Part shown: one piece after another, positions 19,223-33,242 of the stretch | Layout of the letters: every line of letters begins with the position of its first letter | Position numbering within the stretch: position 1 is the stretch's first letter | From: Sepiola atlantica | Lineage: Eukaryota > Mollusca > Cephalopoda > Sepiida > Sepiolidae | Reading direction: 5' to 3' | DNA: 64,000 bases | NCBI GenBank assembly: GCA_963556195.1 | Contig: OY744528.1 | Location: 57,984,582 to 58,048,581 of the forward strand | Made by a program: the position numbers and the translations under genes | Notes under the pieces: generated by a model | Database searches by the model: none | What the model saw: only the letters and a program-made list of their open reading frames with translations | Told to the model about the DNA's origin: nothing

Positions 19223-20580
19223 TCTTACTTTACTTATTAAGACGTTATTTAACATGTATACACATATTAGTTAAAACAGTGGCGGAGCATAATTATTATT
19301 ATTATTACTTTACTTATTTAGATGTTATTTAACATGTATACAAATATTAGTGAAAACAGTGGTGGAGAATAATTATTTCTTTTCTAACTTAACTTATTTA
19401 GACGTTATTTAACATGTATACAAATGTTAGTGAAACAATGGCAGAGCATAGTTATTTATTCCTTTAATTTCACTGATTGAGACGTTATTTAATATGTATA
19501 CACATATTAGTGAAAACAGTGGTGGAGCATAATTATTTCTCTTCTTACTTTACTTATTGAGACGTTACTTAACATGTATACCAATATTAGTGAAAACAGT
19601 GGTGGAGCATAATTATTTGTCTTTTTACTTTACTTATTAAGACGTTATTTAACATGTATACAGATATTAGTGAAACAATGGCGGAGCATAATTATTTCTC
19701 TTCTTACTTTACTTATCGAGACGTTATTTAACATGTATACAAATATTAGTGAAAACAATGGCGGAGCATAATTATTTCTCTTCTTACTTTACTTATTAAG
19801 ACGTTATTTAACATGTATACAAATATTAGTGAAAACAATGGCGGAGCATAATTATTTCTCTTCTTACTTTACTTATTGAGACCTTATTTAACATGTATAC
19901 AAATATTAGTGTAAACAATGGCGGAGCATAATTATTTCTCTTCTTACTTTACTTATTGAGACCTTATTTAACATGTATACAAATATAAGTGAAAACAATG
20001 GCGGAGCATAATTATTTCTCTTCTTACTTTACTTATCGAGACGTTACTTAACATGTATACCAATATTAGTGAAAACAGTGGTGGAGCATAATTATTTGTC
20101 TTTTTACTTTACTTATTAAGACGTTATTTAACATGTATACAGATATTAGTGAAACAATGGCGGAGCATAATTATTTCTCTTCTTACTTTACTTATCGAGA
20201 CGTTATTTAACATGTATACAAATATTAGTGAAAACAATGGCGGAGCATAATTATTTCTCTTCTTACTTTACTTATTAAGACGTTATTTAACATGTATACA
20301 AATATTAGTGAAAACAATGGCGGAGCATAATTATTTCTCTTCTTACTTTACTTATTGAGACCTTATTTAACATGTATACAAATATTAGTGAAAACAATGG
20401 CGGAGCATAATTATTTCTCTTCTTACTTTACTTTCTGAGACGTTTTTTTAACATGTATACAAATATTAGTGAAAACAATAGCGAATCATAGTTATTTATT
20501 CCTTTAATTTTACTGATTGAGACGTTATTTTATATGTATACAAATATTAATGAAAACAGTGGTGGAGCATAATTATTTAT
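19223..20580 (+). repeat. 80-bp minisatellite array
   Basis: About 17 tandem units of exactly 80 bp in the best-preserved part (for example AAATATTAGTGAAAACAATG starts at 19741 and again at 19821). Units contain GCGGAGCATAATTATTTCTC, TTACTTTACTTATT and ACGTTATTTAACATGTATAC. A block of six units is itself duplicated: the variant with CCAATATTAGTGAAAACAGT occurs at about 19581 and 20060, followed by the same one-base-deleted unit (GAAACAATGG). The array runs between two Helitron-2 5' ends. Confidence 0.95.
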
Positions 20581-20752
20581 CTCTTCCCTTTTCCCCTCGA
20601 AATGTAGAAAAAAAATCTTAGAGGTTGGTTGGGATCGAACTATAAACAGTCGGGCCGAAGTTAAAAATACTACGTCTAGGTGCGTCACGCATGCGCAGAG
20701 CTTTTGCCGGAAGCGTGACACACGAACACACACGCTATCGTATTAATATATA
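20581..20752 (-). mobile_element. Helitron-2 family, copy c (5' end only)
   Basis: From 20752 the minus strand reads TCTATATATTAATACGATAG and then the GC-rich GCATGCG/CTTCCGGCAAAAGC segment, matching the 5' end of copy b to about 20581 with a 60-base internal deletion. The 3' hairpin end is absent. Confidence 0.75.
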
Positions 20753-20753
20753 G

Positions 20754-20822
<69 letters not shown>
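20753..20822. repeat. (AAT)n microsatellite
   Basis: About 23 AAT units directly at the Helitron-2 5' end. Confidence 0.97.
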
Positions 20823-21600
20823 TTGCAATACCTGTTCCTTCGGGGAACCCAGTAGCATCAAACAAAACACAACGATAGAGACAAGTACGTGCTCAAGAAA
20901 CTATGTTTCTTTATTCTTCACCACCAGCTGGTGTAAGTTGGGTAACACATATATATATAATTAAATATTTCTTTGTTAGCAAAAGTCCTTTGGCATTATT
21001 GTTCTTTCCTTTGTCTTACGAAGAAACCTCTTTCTTTACCTTGACGGCGGTTGATTTTCGACTCTAACCGACGTAGGGTATTTTCACGAAAACTCGGCAG
21101 AGTGATTTACCTTGCAACCTAGAGGGAAACACGACAATACGTTCTGTAGCAGTCTGCTCCCGGAATCTAGAGGAGGCTTGTGATCCCCACGCCAGTTTTT
21201 TTCGGCAGTTTGGCCGTGGTGGGGGTACCTCTCTTCGGGGCTGACCCACGACAAGTTTTTCTCTATATTCTCCCAACTCGATCTCTGCTACGTAAGCGCC
21301 CCCTCTTCCTTCGTTTAACACCGCCGTTTTAATTTCTGACTTTGCATTTTGGGTGCCTTCTTCTTCTGACTCTTTTAAAGGTTACCGAGTCGTTTTTTTT
21401 TACGACGTCATACTCCAAAATGAACTCGTCGACCTCACACACCTGGACTCGTTTAAAGGTCACCAATTCATTTCCGTTGTTCTTTTAGCCTAATTGACAA
21501 TCTATCAAATCTTCTGCTTTTCTTCATTATTGCGGGGTCATGCAATTAGCCTCCACGTAACGTCTTATACGTAATTACTGAACATGTCTGCATCATTATT
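20823..21600 (-). other. GC-richer segment, possible LTR-type remnant
   Basis: On the minus strand AATAAAGAAACATAGTTTCT (about 20895-20914) carries a polyadenylation-type signal, and the next 80 bases end in GGGTTCCCCGAAGGAACAGG. That resembles an R-U5 region, but no matching LTR or internal coding is in the window. The 85-codon minus-strand frame at 21064-21321 is open but unrecognised. I leave the function unassigned. Confidence 0.3.
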
Positions 21601-21601
21601 T

Positions 21602-21603
<2 letters not shown>

Positions 21604-21665
<62 letters not shown>
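21604..21665. repeat. (AAT)n microsatellite
   Basis: About 20 AAT units. Confidence 0.97.
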
Positions 21666-21814
21666 GCAGTAAGATTGAGTACAAAAATAAATTGTTTTTC
21701 TTTTAGTGGGGGCCAAAAGAGATGGATAGTGAGAGGAGGGGGAGGCGGGGTAAGGGACAATAGTAGGCGCTGACCACTGATGAATATATATAAGAAGAAG
21801 GCAGGCCAGTCTTA

Positions 21815-22705
21815 ATGAAGGTACCGTTTGTGTGGCAGACATATTTAACTGACATGGAATTGAGAATGGAAAAGTGTGCACTACTAGAAATAAAAAAAGG
21901 AAAACCGGAGACAACAGAGGGCATGGAACTCCCTAACCAAGAGGAAATGAGGGCGCTAGGCGAACGGGTATCTTGGAGTTCTGGAAGCAGACACCATCAA
22001 ATCTACAGAAATGAAAGAGAAGATTGGGAAAGAATATTTATGAAGAACAAGAAAACTTCTAGAAACGAAATTATATAGCAGGAATCTAGTAACAGGAATA
22101 CACACATGAGCAGTAGCACTAATAAGATACTCTGGACCATTCATAGGCTGGACCAAAGAAGAACTCAGGCACCTGGACTGGAAGATTAGAAAATTAATGA
22201 CCATGCACAACGCACTACATCCAAAAAACGATACGGACAGACTCTACATGAAAAGAAATGAAGGGGGAAGAGGACTGGTAAGTATAGAAAGTTGTGTGGA
22301 AGACTAAAAAAAAGAACTGGAGAAATACATAACTCAACACATGGAAATCCTTACCACTGCAGCAAGAGACACCGTTCCAACAAGCAACTCAGGAAGCAAA
22401 AATCTTGTAAAATCGTAGACTTCGCCGTTCCAGCACTCCACATAGTGAAGATCAAAGAAACGGAAAAACGAAGCAAATACACGAAACTAGCCAGAGAACT
22501 GAAAGGAATATGGAGCATGAAGAAAGTCAGTATAATACCAATAATCGTAGGCGCACTAGGAACATTCCCCCAAAAAACTGGAAAAAAAGACTGGGAGAAA
22601 TTGGAATCAAAGGGATCATTAGAACTATACAAAGGACGGCAATGATCAAAACAGCTGCAATCTTAAGAAAAATCATTGAATGCGGAAACCAATCCGCATA
22701 AGCTA
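21815..22705 (+). pseudogene. LINE RT C-terminal region (R2/NeSL-like?), internally deleted
   Basis: Plus-strand frames give MELRMEKCALLEIKKGKPET, a SGPFIGWTKEELRHLDWKI-like phrase (about 22135-22190), MTMHNALHPKNDTDRLYMKR (about 22197-22256) and EGGRGLVSIESCV (about 22262-22300). After a frameshift come TAARDTVPTSNSGSK, KSCKIVDFAVPALHIVKIKE (about 22400-22460) and IPIIVGALGTFPQKT (about 22540-22580). In intact LINEs about 100 residues, including a CCHC-like zinc motif, separate the last two blocks; here they are joined directly. The palm and YADD region is upstream and missing. Clade placement is uncertain. Confidence 0.75.
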
Positions 22706-23272
22706 CGAAGAGTCACATGGAATCTACCACAGGAAGAAAACAAAACCACAGAAAGAACACATCACAAACAAAGGAACAGAAAATGCAAGAAACATCGCTT
22801 TTAAGCCCCCCCCCCAATAAATTACACCGGCCTCAACTAAGACGACACAAAAATGAACCTATAAACAGAAATAGCAAGAAACACAATCAGCCCCCCACCC
22901 CCCAAAAAACAAAACAAAAAATGGTACCAGCCTAGGCTGACACCACACAAGATATTTGCATAGGCCAAGGCGGATGAGAAGACCGAGGAGGAACAGCACA
23001 AACCAAACCTCCACTGGAAGTGAAGAGACTGCTGGGACCTTGGGGAGGCTTATTGCTACCCAAATCCCAGAGAAAACCAATGATCCTTAGCAGCGAGAAA
23101 TCAATGGTGAACGGCTGTTGCGATACTGCAAGTTTATTTGCGGTGGCTATCAAAAAGAGATAAAGAATACTGGAAATCTGGGGAGACTTGTTGTCACTCA
23201 GACTCCAGGGAATACCACTGGTTGTCGGTGAGCAATCACTAAAGACCTGTGTGAGTACTCCTAGTGAGTACA
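22706..23272 (+). repeat. LINE 3' UTR/tail
   Basis: It follows the LINE coding fragment and ends directly in (AAT)n. The phrase GAATACTGGAAATCTGGGGA then GACTTGTTGTCACTCAGACT (about 23166-23205) recurs in diverged form at 10600-10672 and 24885-25040. C-runs lie at about 22807-22815 and 22891-22902. Confidence 0.6.

Positions 23273-23351
<79 letters not shown>
23273..23351. repeat. (AAT)n microsatellite at LINE 3' end
   Basis: AAT units with one GAT interruption, in the position of a LINE 3' microsatellite tail. Confidence 0.95.
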
Positions 23352-23495
23352 TAGAAGTAAAGAGACTTGTTATTTTTAGTTATGCAAGAAGAATGTCTTA
23401 ACAGAGTTCACACTTTATGAGTTTTCGAATGAAATTAAAGTAGAATACATAGTGGTAGTTGTTGTGACCCAACGGGTCACGGGTACGTCTAGACT

Positions 23496-23525
23496 CTCCC
23501 TCTCTTTCTCTCTCTCTCTCTCTCT

Positions 23526-23570
<45 letters not shown>
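23496..23570. repeat. (CT)n-AAAG-(GA)n palindromic simple repeat
   Basis: A TC run of about 28 bases meets a GA run of about 45 bases through CTAAAG, making a self-complementary hairpin of simple sequence. Confidence 0.95.
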
Positions 23571-23574
<4 letters not shown>

Positions 23575-24175
23575 GGGGAGGAGAGAGATGAAATAACAAC
23601 TTGAGTTGAAAGGGTGTAAGGGTCACTTCACATCTCATTCAATAAAACGCTCGTCTGTTTAAATAAATAAATAATAATAAAAATAACGACGGAGTCTCGC
23701 TTTGAAATGTGATACCATTGTTGTTGAGGCGCAACACACGTCCGATAACAAATAAAATACACAAAAATATAGCAGTGACAAATATAAAAATAAAGAAACA
23801 AATAAAGTAACTGTAGACATTTAAGTACCAAAAAACCGTGATTTTCAATCATTCATTCGTTTTTTTAACCTCTGCGCCGCCGTCTGCCAATATTTTGTAA
23901 AGTTATGAAAAAAAAGTAAAAAAGAAACTAAAAACAAAATGAAAAAAAATCATAAAGAAACTAAAAGAGAAAAACAAATCTGGGAAAGATAAAGCCGCAC
24001 CTCTTGTAAAAAGGGGACATCAATCATTCGTAGTATCTTCCAAAGGGGTTGTTTTACTTTCTCTTCGTTTTCCTTGGGGGTGGGCACTGCAACACAAGAA
24101 GAAACGTGACCGCAATATTCGTATAAACACTGACCCCGGAAGGTCGGCATGTGTGTATGTGTGTGTGACAGAGAG

Positions 24176-24186
<11 letters not shown>
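23571..24186. other. Non-coding stretch, A-rich
   Basis: I see no gene. It is rich in A runs and short ATAA repeats. Minus-strand open frames here are low-complexity aromatic or hydrophobic runs without family motifs. Confidence 0.4.

Positions 24187-24245
<59 letters not shown>
24187..24245. repeat. (GA)n microsatellite
   Basis: A GA run preceded by a short CA run. Confidence 0.97.
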
Positions 24246-24249
<4 letters not shown>

Positions 24250-24299
24250 GGGGTGACTAGACCATTAAGTCTTATGGTCAAAGATATTGATAAGGATCT

Positions 24300-24640
24300 C
24301 GGCTGGTAGGTTTGTTTATTGTTGGTATTTTACCTGTCGAGGATTCGTTCTCGACAGTGGCCCGGCCTTCTATCTGTCCGGCTGAGGGGTTGAGTTCTGG
24401 TAGTCATAGGATGGTCCATCTTCCCATACCTTGCTTCCCCTCTTTGGGATGGAGTAAGTTTATTGCTTACTGCCCGAGGCGGCCTGATCGGGGGAATACC
24501 GACGGGGCTGCCCAAGTAATTCTTTATAGGCCAGAGTGCCCCTCCTTTAGGGGCACTGATGCCCTCCAACCTTCCGATCTTGTGTCACATATTCGTGCGG
24601 TGGTGTTTCATTGCTTTCACAGTTGATTCAAGGGCGGCGT
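24300..24640 (+). mobile_element. SINE sharing the U2-SINE body but with another head
   Basis: From about 24430 the sequence CTTCCCCTCTTTGGGATGGA, then GTAAGTTTATTGCTTACTGC and ACCGACGGGGCTGCCCAAGT, then CTTGTGTCACAT, aligns with the body of the U2-headed SINEs. Upstream there is no U2 sequence. Instead there is a stem-loop, CTGTCGAGGATTCGTTCTCGACAG, broken here as CTGTCGAG (24332-24339) and CTCGACAG (24348-24355), within an unrelated head of about 80 bases. I did not find flanking duplications. Confidence 0.7.
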
Positions 24641-24849
24641 TGAGAAGAGGAATGCTGCCGTTGCTGATGATGATAAATGGGGAATGTTAAACCAAACCCT
24701 AGAAAGATGAAAGGAATTAGGTAAACTTTGGTGATATGTAAGAAAAATACCCCCTCCCGAAATTGAAGTGGCACCAGCATCGGTTGCTACTGCAGAAATG
24801 ATCGTGGAGGGGCTGGGTTAGGGGAGAAAATTTGAGGAGGGTATGCACC

Positions 24850-25074
24850 ATCCATACGTTGAATGGAAGGGAATGGAGAGTATTGGAATACGGAAGAGAT
24901 TTATTGCTACTCAGATTCGAAGGGAAACCACCGAGCTCTATCGGAGAGAAATCGCAGGCGTGAAAAGGATAGTGGTGAAATGTGTGGAGAGTTGCTGTCA
25001 CCAAGATTCCAGGGAAAGCTACCAGTCATTATTAACAATAAATCACCAGCAGCGACTGGCGTGAGAACATCAAC
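24850..25074 (+). repeat. LINE 3'-tail copy
   Basis: It shows the same layout as 23150-23272: GAGTATTGGAATACGGAAGA, ATTGCTACTCAGATTCGAAG, AGTTGCTGTCACCAAGATTC and CAGGGAAAGCTACC, ending in (AAT)n(GAT)n. No coding part is present, so this is a heavily 5'-truncated insertion. Confidence 0.6.
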
Positions 25075-25101
25075 TAAATAATAATAATAATAATAATAAT
25101 A

Positions 25102-25139
<38 letters not shown>

Positions 25140-25149
25140 CATGATGATG
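25075..25149. repeat. (AAT)n(GAT)n microsatellite
   Basis: An AAT run of about nine units switches to a GAT run of about 14 units. Confidence 0.96.
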
Positions 25150-28440
<3,291 letters not shown>

Positions 28441-28850
28441 CGTGTAGCAAATTGTGTAGAGTTAAAATCATTCCCATATTCTATTGTAACTGGTAAGTTA
28501 ATGGGACAATCATTTCCTTACTTAAAATAAATATTTCCTTTATTTTTAATGACAGGATGGGATGCCAAACAGTGTCGATTTTAAATCCGTCCAATATTAA
28601 CACGTAACCCGCTCATAAAACGACGTGATTATTAAATAATAAAAAAATACTGAATGTACATAACGTGATCATACTAGGAATTTTTATTTATTCCTTTCCT
28701 TTAATACTTGTAACCCCTTTCTTTTATAATTCGCTAATTAGTTGTTTAACTTAACAATCGGAGCAGCTCAACGACATGTCATTTAAACAGGTAGTTACGT
28801 AACTTTATTTTGTAAACGTGTAGCAGACGGAACATATTTAAAATCATTCC

Positions 28851-30091
28851 TCTCTGATTTTGTAACCTGTAAAGTAACGGAACAATCACCCTTTACTTAA
28901 AATAAACATTATCTTTCATTATATCTCTGATTTTGTAACCTGTAAAGTAACGGAACAATCACCCTTTACTTAAAATAAACATTATCTTTCATTATCTCTC
29001 TGATTTTGTAACCTGTAAAGTAACGGAACAATCACCCTTTACTTAAAATAAACATTATCTTTCATTATCTCTCTGATTTTGTAACCTGTAAAGTAACGGA
29101 ACAATCACCCTTTACTTAAAATAAACATTATCTTTCATTATCTCTCTGATTTTGTTACCTGTAAAGTAACGGAACAATCACCCTTTACTTAAAATAAACA
29201 TTATCTTTCATTATCTCTCTGATTTTGTAACCTGTAAAGTAACGGAACAATCACCCTTTACTTAAAATAAACATTATCTTTCATTATCTCTCTGATTTTG
29301 TAACCTGTAAAGTAACGGAACAATCACCCTTTACTTAAAATAAACATTATCTTTCATTATCTCTCTGATTTTGTAACCTGTAAAGTAACGGAACAATCAC
29401 CCTTTACTTAAAATAAACATTATCTTTCATTATCTCTCTGATTTTGTAACCTGTAAAGTAACGGAACAATCACCCTTTACTTAAAATAAACATTATCTTT
29501 CATTATCTCTCTGATTTTGTTACCTGTAAAGTAACGGAACAATCACCCTTTACTTAAAATAAACATTATCTTTCATTATCTCTCTGATTTTGTAACCTGT
29601 AAAGTAACGGAACAATCACCCTTTTACTTAAAATAAACATTATCTTTCATTATCTCTCTGATTTTGTTACCTGTAAAGTAACGGAACAATCACCCTTTAC
29701 TTAAAATAAACATTATCTTTCATTATCTCTCTGATTTTGTAACCTGTAAAGTAACGGAACAATCACCCTTTACTTAAAATAAACATTATCTTTCATTATC
29801 TCTCTGATTTTGTTACCTGTAAAGTAACGAAACAATCACCCTTTACTTAAAATAAACATTATCTTTCATTATCTCTCTGATTTTGTAACCTGTAAAGTAA
29901 CGGAACAATCACCCTTTACTTAAAATAAACATTATCTTTCATTATCTCTCTGATTTTGTAACCTGTAAAGTAACGGAACAATCACCCTTTACTTAAAATA
30001 AACATTATCTTTCATTATCTCTCTGAGTTTGTTACCTGTAAAGTAACGGAACAATCACCCTTTACTTAAAATAAACATTATCTTTCTTTAT
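28851..30091 (+). repeat. 73-bp minisatellite array
   Basis: About 17 nearly identical units of 73 bp (TCTCTGATTTTGTAACCTGT, AAAGTAACGGAACAATCACC, CTTTACTTAAAATAAACATT). The first phrase starts at 28851 and 28924. Variants are few: a TTACC/AACC switch recurs in several units, with one CCCTTTT insertion and one CGAAAC. This is much more homogeneous than the 80-bp array. Confidence 0.97.
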
Positions 30092-30198
30092 CTCGGCCAA
30101 CGGAGAATGCCAAATTGTGTCGATTTTACATCCGTCCACTATTAAAATGTAACCCGTTTATAAAACGCCATATTAACTTATTAAATAATAAACGTATA

Positions 30199-30206
30199 GA
30201 ATAAAC
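30199..30206. repeat. Merlin target-site duplication, left
   Basis: GAATAAAC, repeated exactly at 31099-31106. Confidence 0.9.
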
Positions 30207-31098
30207 GGTGCTTTTTTAGATTTTTATGTCAACGTGGCGTCCGGTTAAATTTATGACGTCACGTCCGCTACGGATGACCGTAATTGAAAAAAAAGTTTTT
30301 GTTTATGCGATTTTCATAAATTAGTTTTATTTATGCGATTTTTTTTATTAGTATTGTTCCTTCGAATTATAGTTTAATAATAATATTGAATTAATTTTAA
30401 CAAACAAATTATCAAACGAAATTTTTTTTTTAAATTTCCATTTCCGCTTATTTTTTTTCATTGCTAATTAATGATTACCTTCCCATAAAGTTAAAATTAA
30501 AGTAATGGACAACTTAGTGATATTATTCCAGCTGCAGAATTATGTTTTAAAAATATCAATTTGAACAATTTTATGATGGAAACGAAAGACACTAGCAGTA
30601 CAATTAATTGGTTGGCTAGACATGGACTAATTGCCAACAGACAAATGTGCCTTAAATGTCCTCGCCCATGGAGAATGAATCTGCAGTCCCGGAAAGGGAA
30701 AATCCACAAAGACAACTACTGTTAGGCTTTCCCAAAATGTAGAAAAACTAAAAATGTTTTATCCATATACTGTTGATTTTCCCAAATTCTATTTTCTTCA
30801 ATAAATGTTCTATCAATATACTGTTGATTTTCTCAAATTGTTATTTCTTCGAAAAATGTTCTATTAATTGAATTAGCATGACTTCTTAAAAATGACGGTA
30901 AAAGGAAAAAGAAAATAATTAAACAAATGTATTGTTATTATTAAACTATAATTCGAAGGAAAAGTACTTATAAATCGCATAAACAAGAAAGTCTAACAAC
31001 AACGTTTTTTTTTTCATTCATGGTCATCCGTAGCGAACGTGACGCCATCAATTTAACCGGAAGCCACGTTGACATAAAAATCTGAAAAAAAAAACGCC
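30207..31098 (+). mobile_element. Merlin-type DNA transposon (non-autonomous)
   Basis: The ends are GGTGCTTTTTTAGATTTT on the left and, in reverse complement, GGCGTTTTTTTTTTCAGATT on the right. Homology continues for about 180 bases (for example TTTTTATGTCAACGTGGC, CGCTACGGATGACC and CTTCGAATTATAGTTTAATA in both arms). A perfect 8-bp duplication flanks the element. Ends starting GG and 8-bp duplications are known for the Merlin superfamily (IS1016/ISXO2-like). A short relic of the transposase N-terminus lies inside. At 892 bp the catalytic domain is missing. Confidence 0.85.
30573..30725 (+). pseudogene. Merlin/ISXO2-like transposase N-terminal relic
   Basis: A 50-codon frame contains STINWLARHGLIANRQMCLK then CPRPWRMNLQ. 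This matches the N-terminal zinc-binding region of ISXO2-like transposases, where a WLxxxGLI helix precedes a C-X2-C knuckle and a CxLR-type strand. A stop follows (YC*). The DDE-type catalytic domain is absent. I assign the family from this motif together with the terminal repeats and 8-bp duplication; alone it would be weak. Confidence 0.65.
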
Positions 31099-31106
31099 GA
31101 ATAAAC
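31099..31106. repeat. Merlin target-site duplication, right
   Basis: GAATAAAC, identical to 30199-30206. Confidence 0.9.
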
Positions 31107-31420
31107 TATGAAAAAATATTTAATTTTATTCCTTTTCTTTATTTATTAATTTTAATCCTTTTCTTTTTTTAGTTAGATAGTTAGATAACGGTGTAGAAAA
31201 CGGTGTAGAGTTAAAATAATTCCGCTGTTATATTGTAAAAGGTAAATTAACGGAACGGTGTCGATTTTAAATCCGTCCACTATTAAAACGTAACCCGTTT
31301 ATAAAACTGAATGCTAACAATTAAAATAAAGAATATACCTGACGTGGACGTACTATGAACAAATGCATTAATTTCAATCCATTTTTTTTTGTCAGTTAAA
31401 GAGGTAGTTACATAACTATT

Positions 31421-31970
31421 TTTGTTCCCTTTTTGATCACAATAATATATACTTATCCAAGTACCCTTGCTAATATACTTCCATAATATATATGGTTATG
31501 GGGGTTGATCTGCAAAAACCATCGTGACAGTTTGTGACATACTCCCTTTTTCTGAACGCCCGGCACTAACCCAGACCTAGGATGTTATTGTTCCCTCTTT
31601 TATCAAAAATAGCTTGACTAATATACTTTCTGAAATATATATGGTTATGCGGGTCTATTTTCCAAACACCAGGATAGATTCGTTAACAAAAAATATACAA
31701 CATTTTAATATTGATATGATGGAGAAATTTTAGTATTTGCAGACATTATCTTCTTCACAAGGACTGATGTAAAACTTATTAGGTTTTTGTGCGACATACA
31801 TATTAAGGGAAAGAAGAAAAAAACGATAAGGATGAAGAACAAGACGAAGATAATGTGGCATTCAGAGTCAGTAGAGGAGATAGATAACAGTGGATTGTGA
31901 AGATCTGGGAAAAGTCGATAAGTGTCAAGAGAGACTGATAATACCAGACAAGTATAAAGAAATAGTTCAA
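31421..31970. other. Non-coding stretch
   Basis: No gene seen. A degenerate direct repeat is present: CTAATATACTTCCATAATAT then ATATGGTTATGGGGGT at about 31470, and CTAATATACTTTCTGAAATA then TATATGGTTATGCGGGT at about 31618. Confidence 0.45.
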
Positions 31971-31974
31971 AGAA

Positions 31975-32763
31975 ATGGAAAAGAATGGAAAAGAAATGGT
32001 GCTATGATGGAAAAGAAATAGTGCTATGATGGAAAAGAAATAGTGCTATGATGGAAAAGAATGGTGCTATGATGGAAAAGAAATGGTGCTTTGATGGAAA
32101 AGAAATAGTGCTATGATGGAAAAGAAATGGTGCTTTGATGGAAAGAAATGGTGCTATGATGGAAAAGAAATGGTGCTTTGATGGAAAAGAAATGGTGCTA
32201 TGATGGAAAAGAATGGTGCTTTGATGGAAAAGAAATGGTGCTTTGATGGAAAAGAAATAGTGCTATGATGGAAAAGAAATGGTGCTTTGATGGAAAGAAA
32301 TGGTGCTATGATGGAAAAGAAATGGTGCTTTGATGGAAAAGAAATGGTGCTATGATGGAAAAGAAATGGTGCTATGATGGAAAAGAAATGGTGCTTTGAT
32401 GGAAAAGAAATGGTGCTATGATGGAAAAGAAATGGTGCTATGATGGAAAAGAAATGGTGCTATGATGGAAAAGAAATGGTGCTATGATGGAAAAGAAATA
32501 GTGCTATGATGGAAAAGAAATGGTGCTATGATGAAAAAGAAATGGTGCTAGGATCGAAAAAGAAATGGTGCTATGATGGAAAAGAAATGGTGCTTTGATG
32601 GAAAAGAAATGATGCTATGATGGAAAAGAAATGGTGCTATGATGGAAAAGAAATGGTGCTATGATGGAAAAGAAATGGTGCTATGATGGAAAAGAAATAG
32701 TGCTATGATGGAAAAGAAATGGTGCTATGATGGAAAAGAAATGGTGCTATGATGGAAAAGAAA
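31975..32763 (+). repeat. 22-bp minisatellite array
   Basis: About 36 units of GAAATGGTGCTATGATGGAA plus AA. There are two main variants (GGTGCTATG versus GGTGCTTTG, and GAAATAG versus GAAATGG) and occasional 20-21-bp units. The mixed variant order suggests repeated local duplication. 22 is not a multiple of three, so no long repeat protein is encoded. Confidence 0.97.
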
Positions 32764-32774
32764 CGTCTAGGCGA

Positions 32775-33068
32775 TTATGATCTAGACATGTTACGTTTTC
32801 TCACATTTCTCTCCAGTCGCTCTATAGCCTTACGTATAGCCAATGTGACCTGTTGACTGGTGTATCCAGTTGTAGCAGAGAAAGCCCGTGGCTGACGGTA
32901 AGAAATGGGGTTAGGTCTATTGGCAGAATCCATCATTTTATCCGCCGACGAAGCCACTACGTCGACGGAGCTCGTCTCTACCATAGGCGCCAGAATTGCA
33001 CTCACCTCATGCGGCAGCCTTAGAAAGAAAAGCTGCCCATTGTTTTTTACTAGGGCAACAGGCGCCAA
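32775..33068 (-). pseudogene. LTR-retrotransposon gag fragment
   Basis: The minus-strand frame reads QLFFLRLPHEVSAILAPMVE, then TSSVDVVASSADKMMDSANR. The pattern (FxxRLPxxVxxIL...LxxLAxxADxxM) is the capsid C-terminal part of Gypsy-type gag. It is truncated on both sides (the 22-bp array on one, an AT run on the other), and no LTR is visible. Confidence 0.6.
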
Positions 33069-33149
33069 AAATAATATACATGGAAAAAAATTTAAAAGAG
33101 AAGAAATGAAATAAAAAATATGTGTTTTAAGAGCTGAAAAAGAATAAAT

Positions 33150-33154
<5 letters not shown>

Positions 33155-33239
<85 letters not shown>
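33155..33239. repeat. (AT)n microsatellite
   Basis: An uninterrupted AT run of about 85 bases. Confidence 0.97.

Positions 33240-33242
<3 letters not shown>

Noticed and set aside
24320..24360. U1 snRNA origin for the head of the 24.3-kb SINE
   Set aside because: Only a seven-base word (TTACCTG) agrees with U1; the remainder does not align.
28851..30091. 73-bp array considered as a CRISPR-like or regulatory array
   Set aside because: Units are contiguous with no variable spacers; this is a minisatellite in a eukaryotic context.
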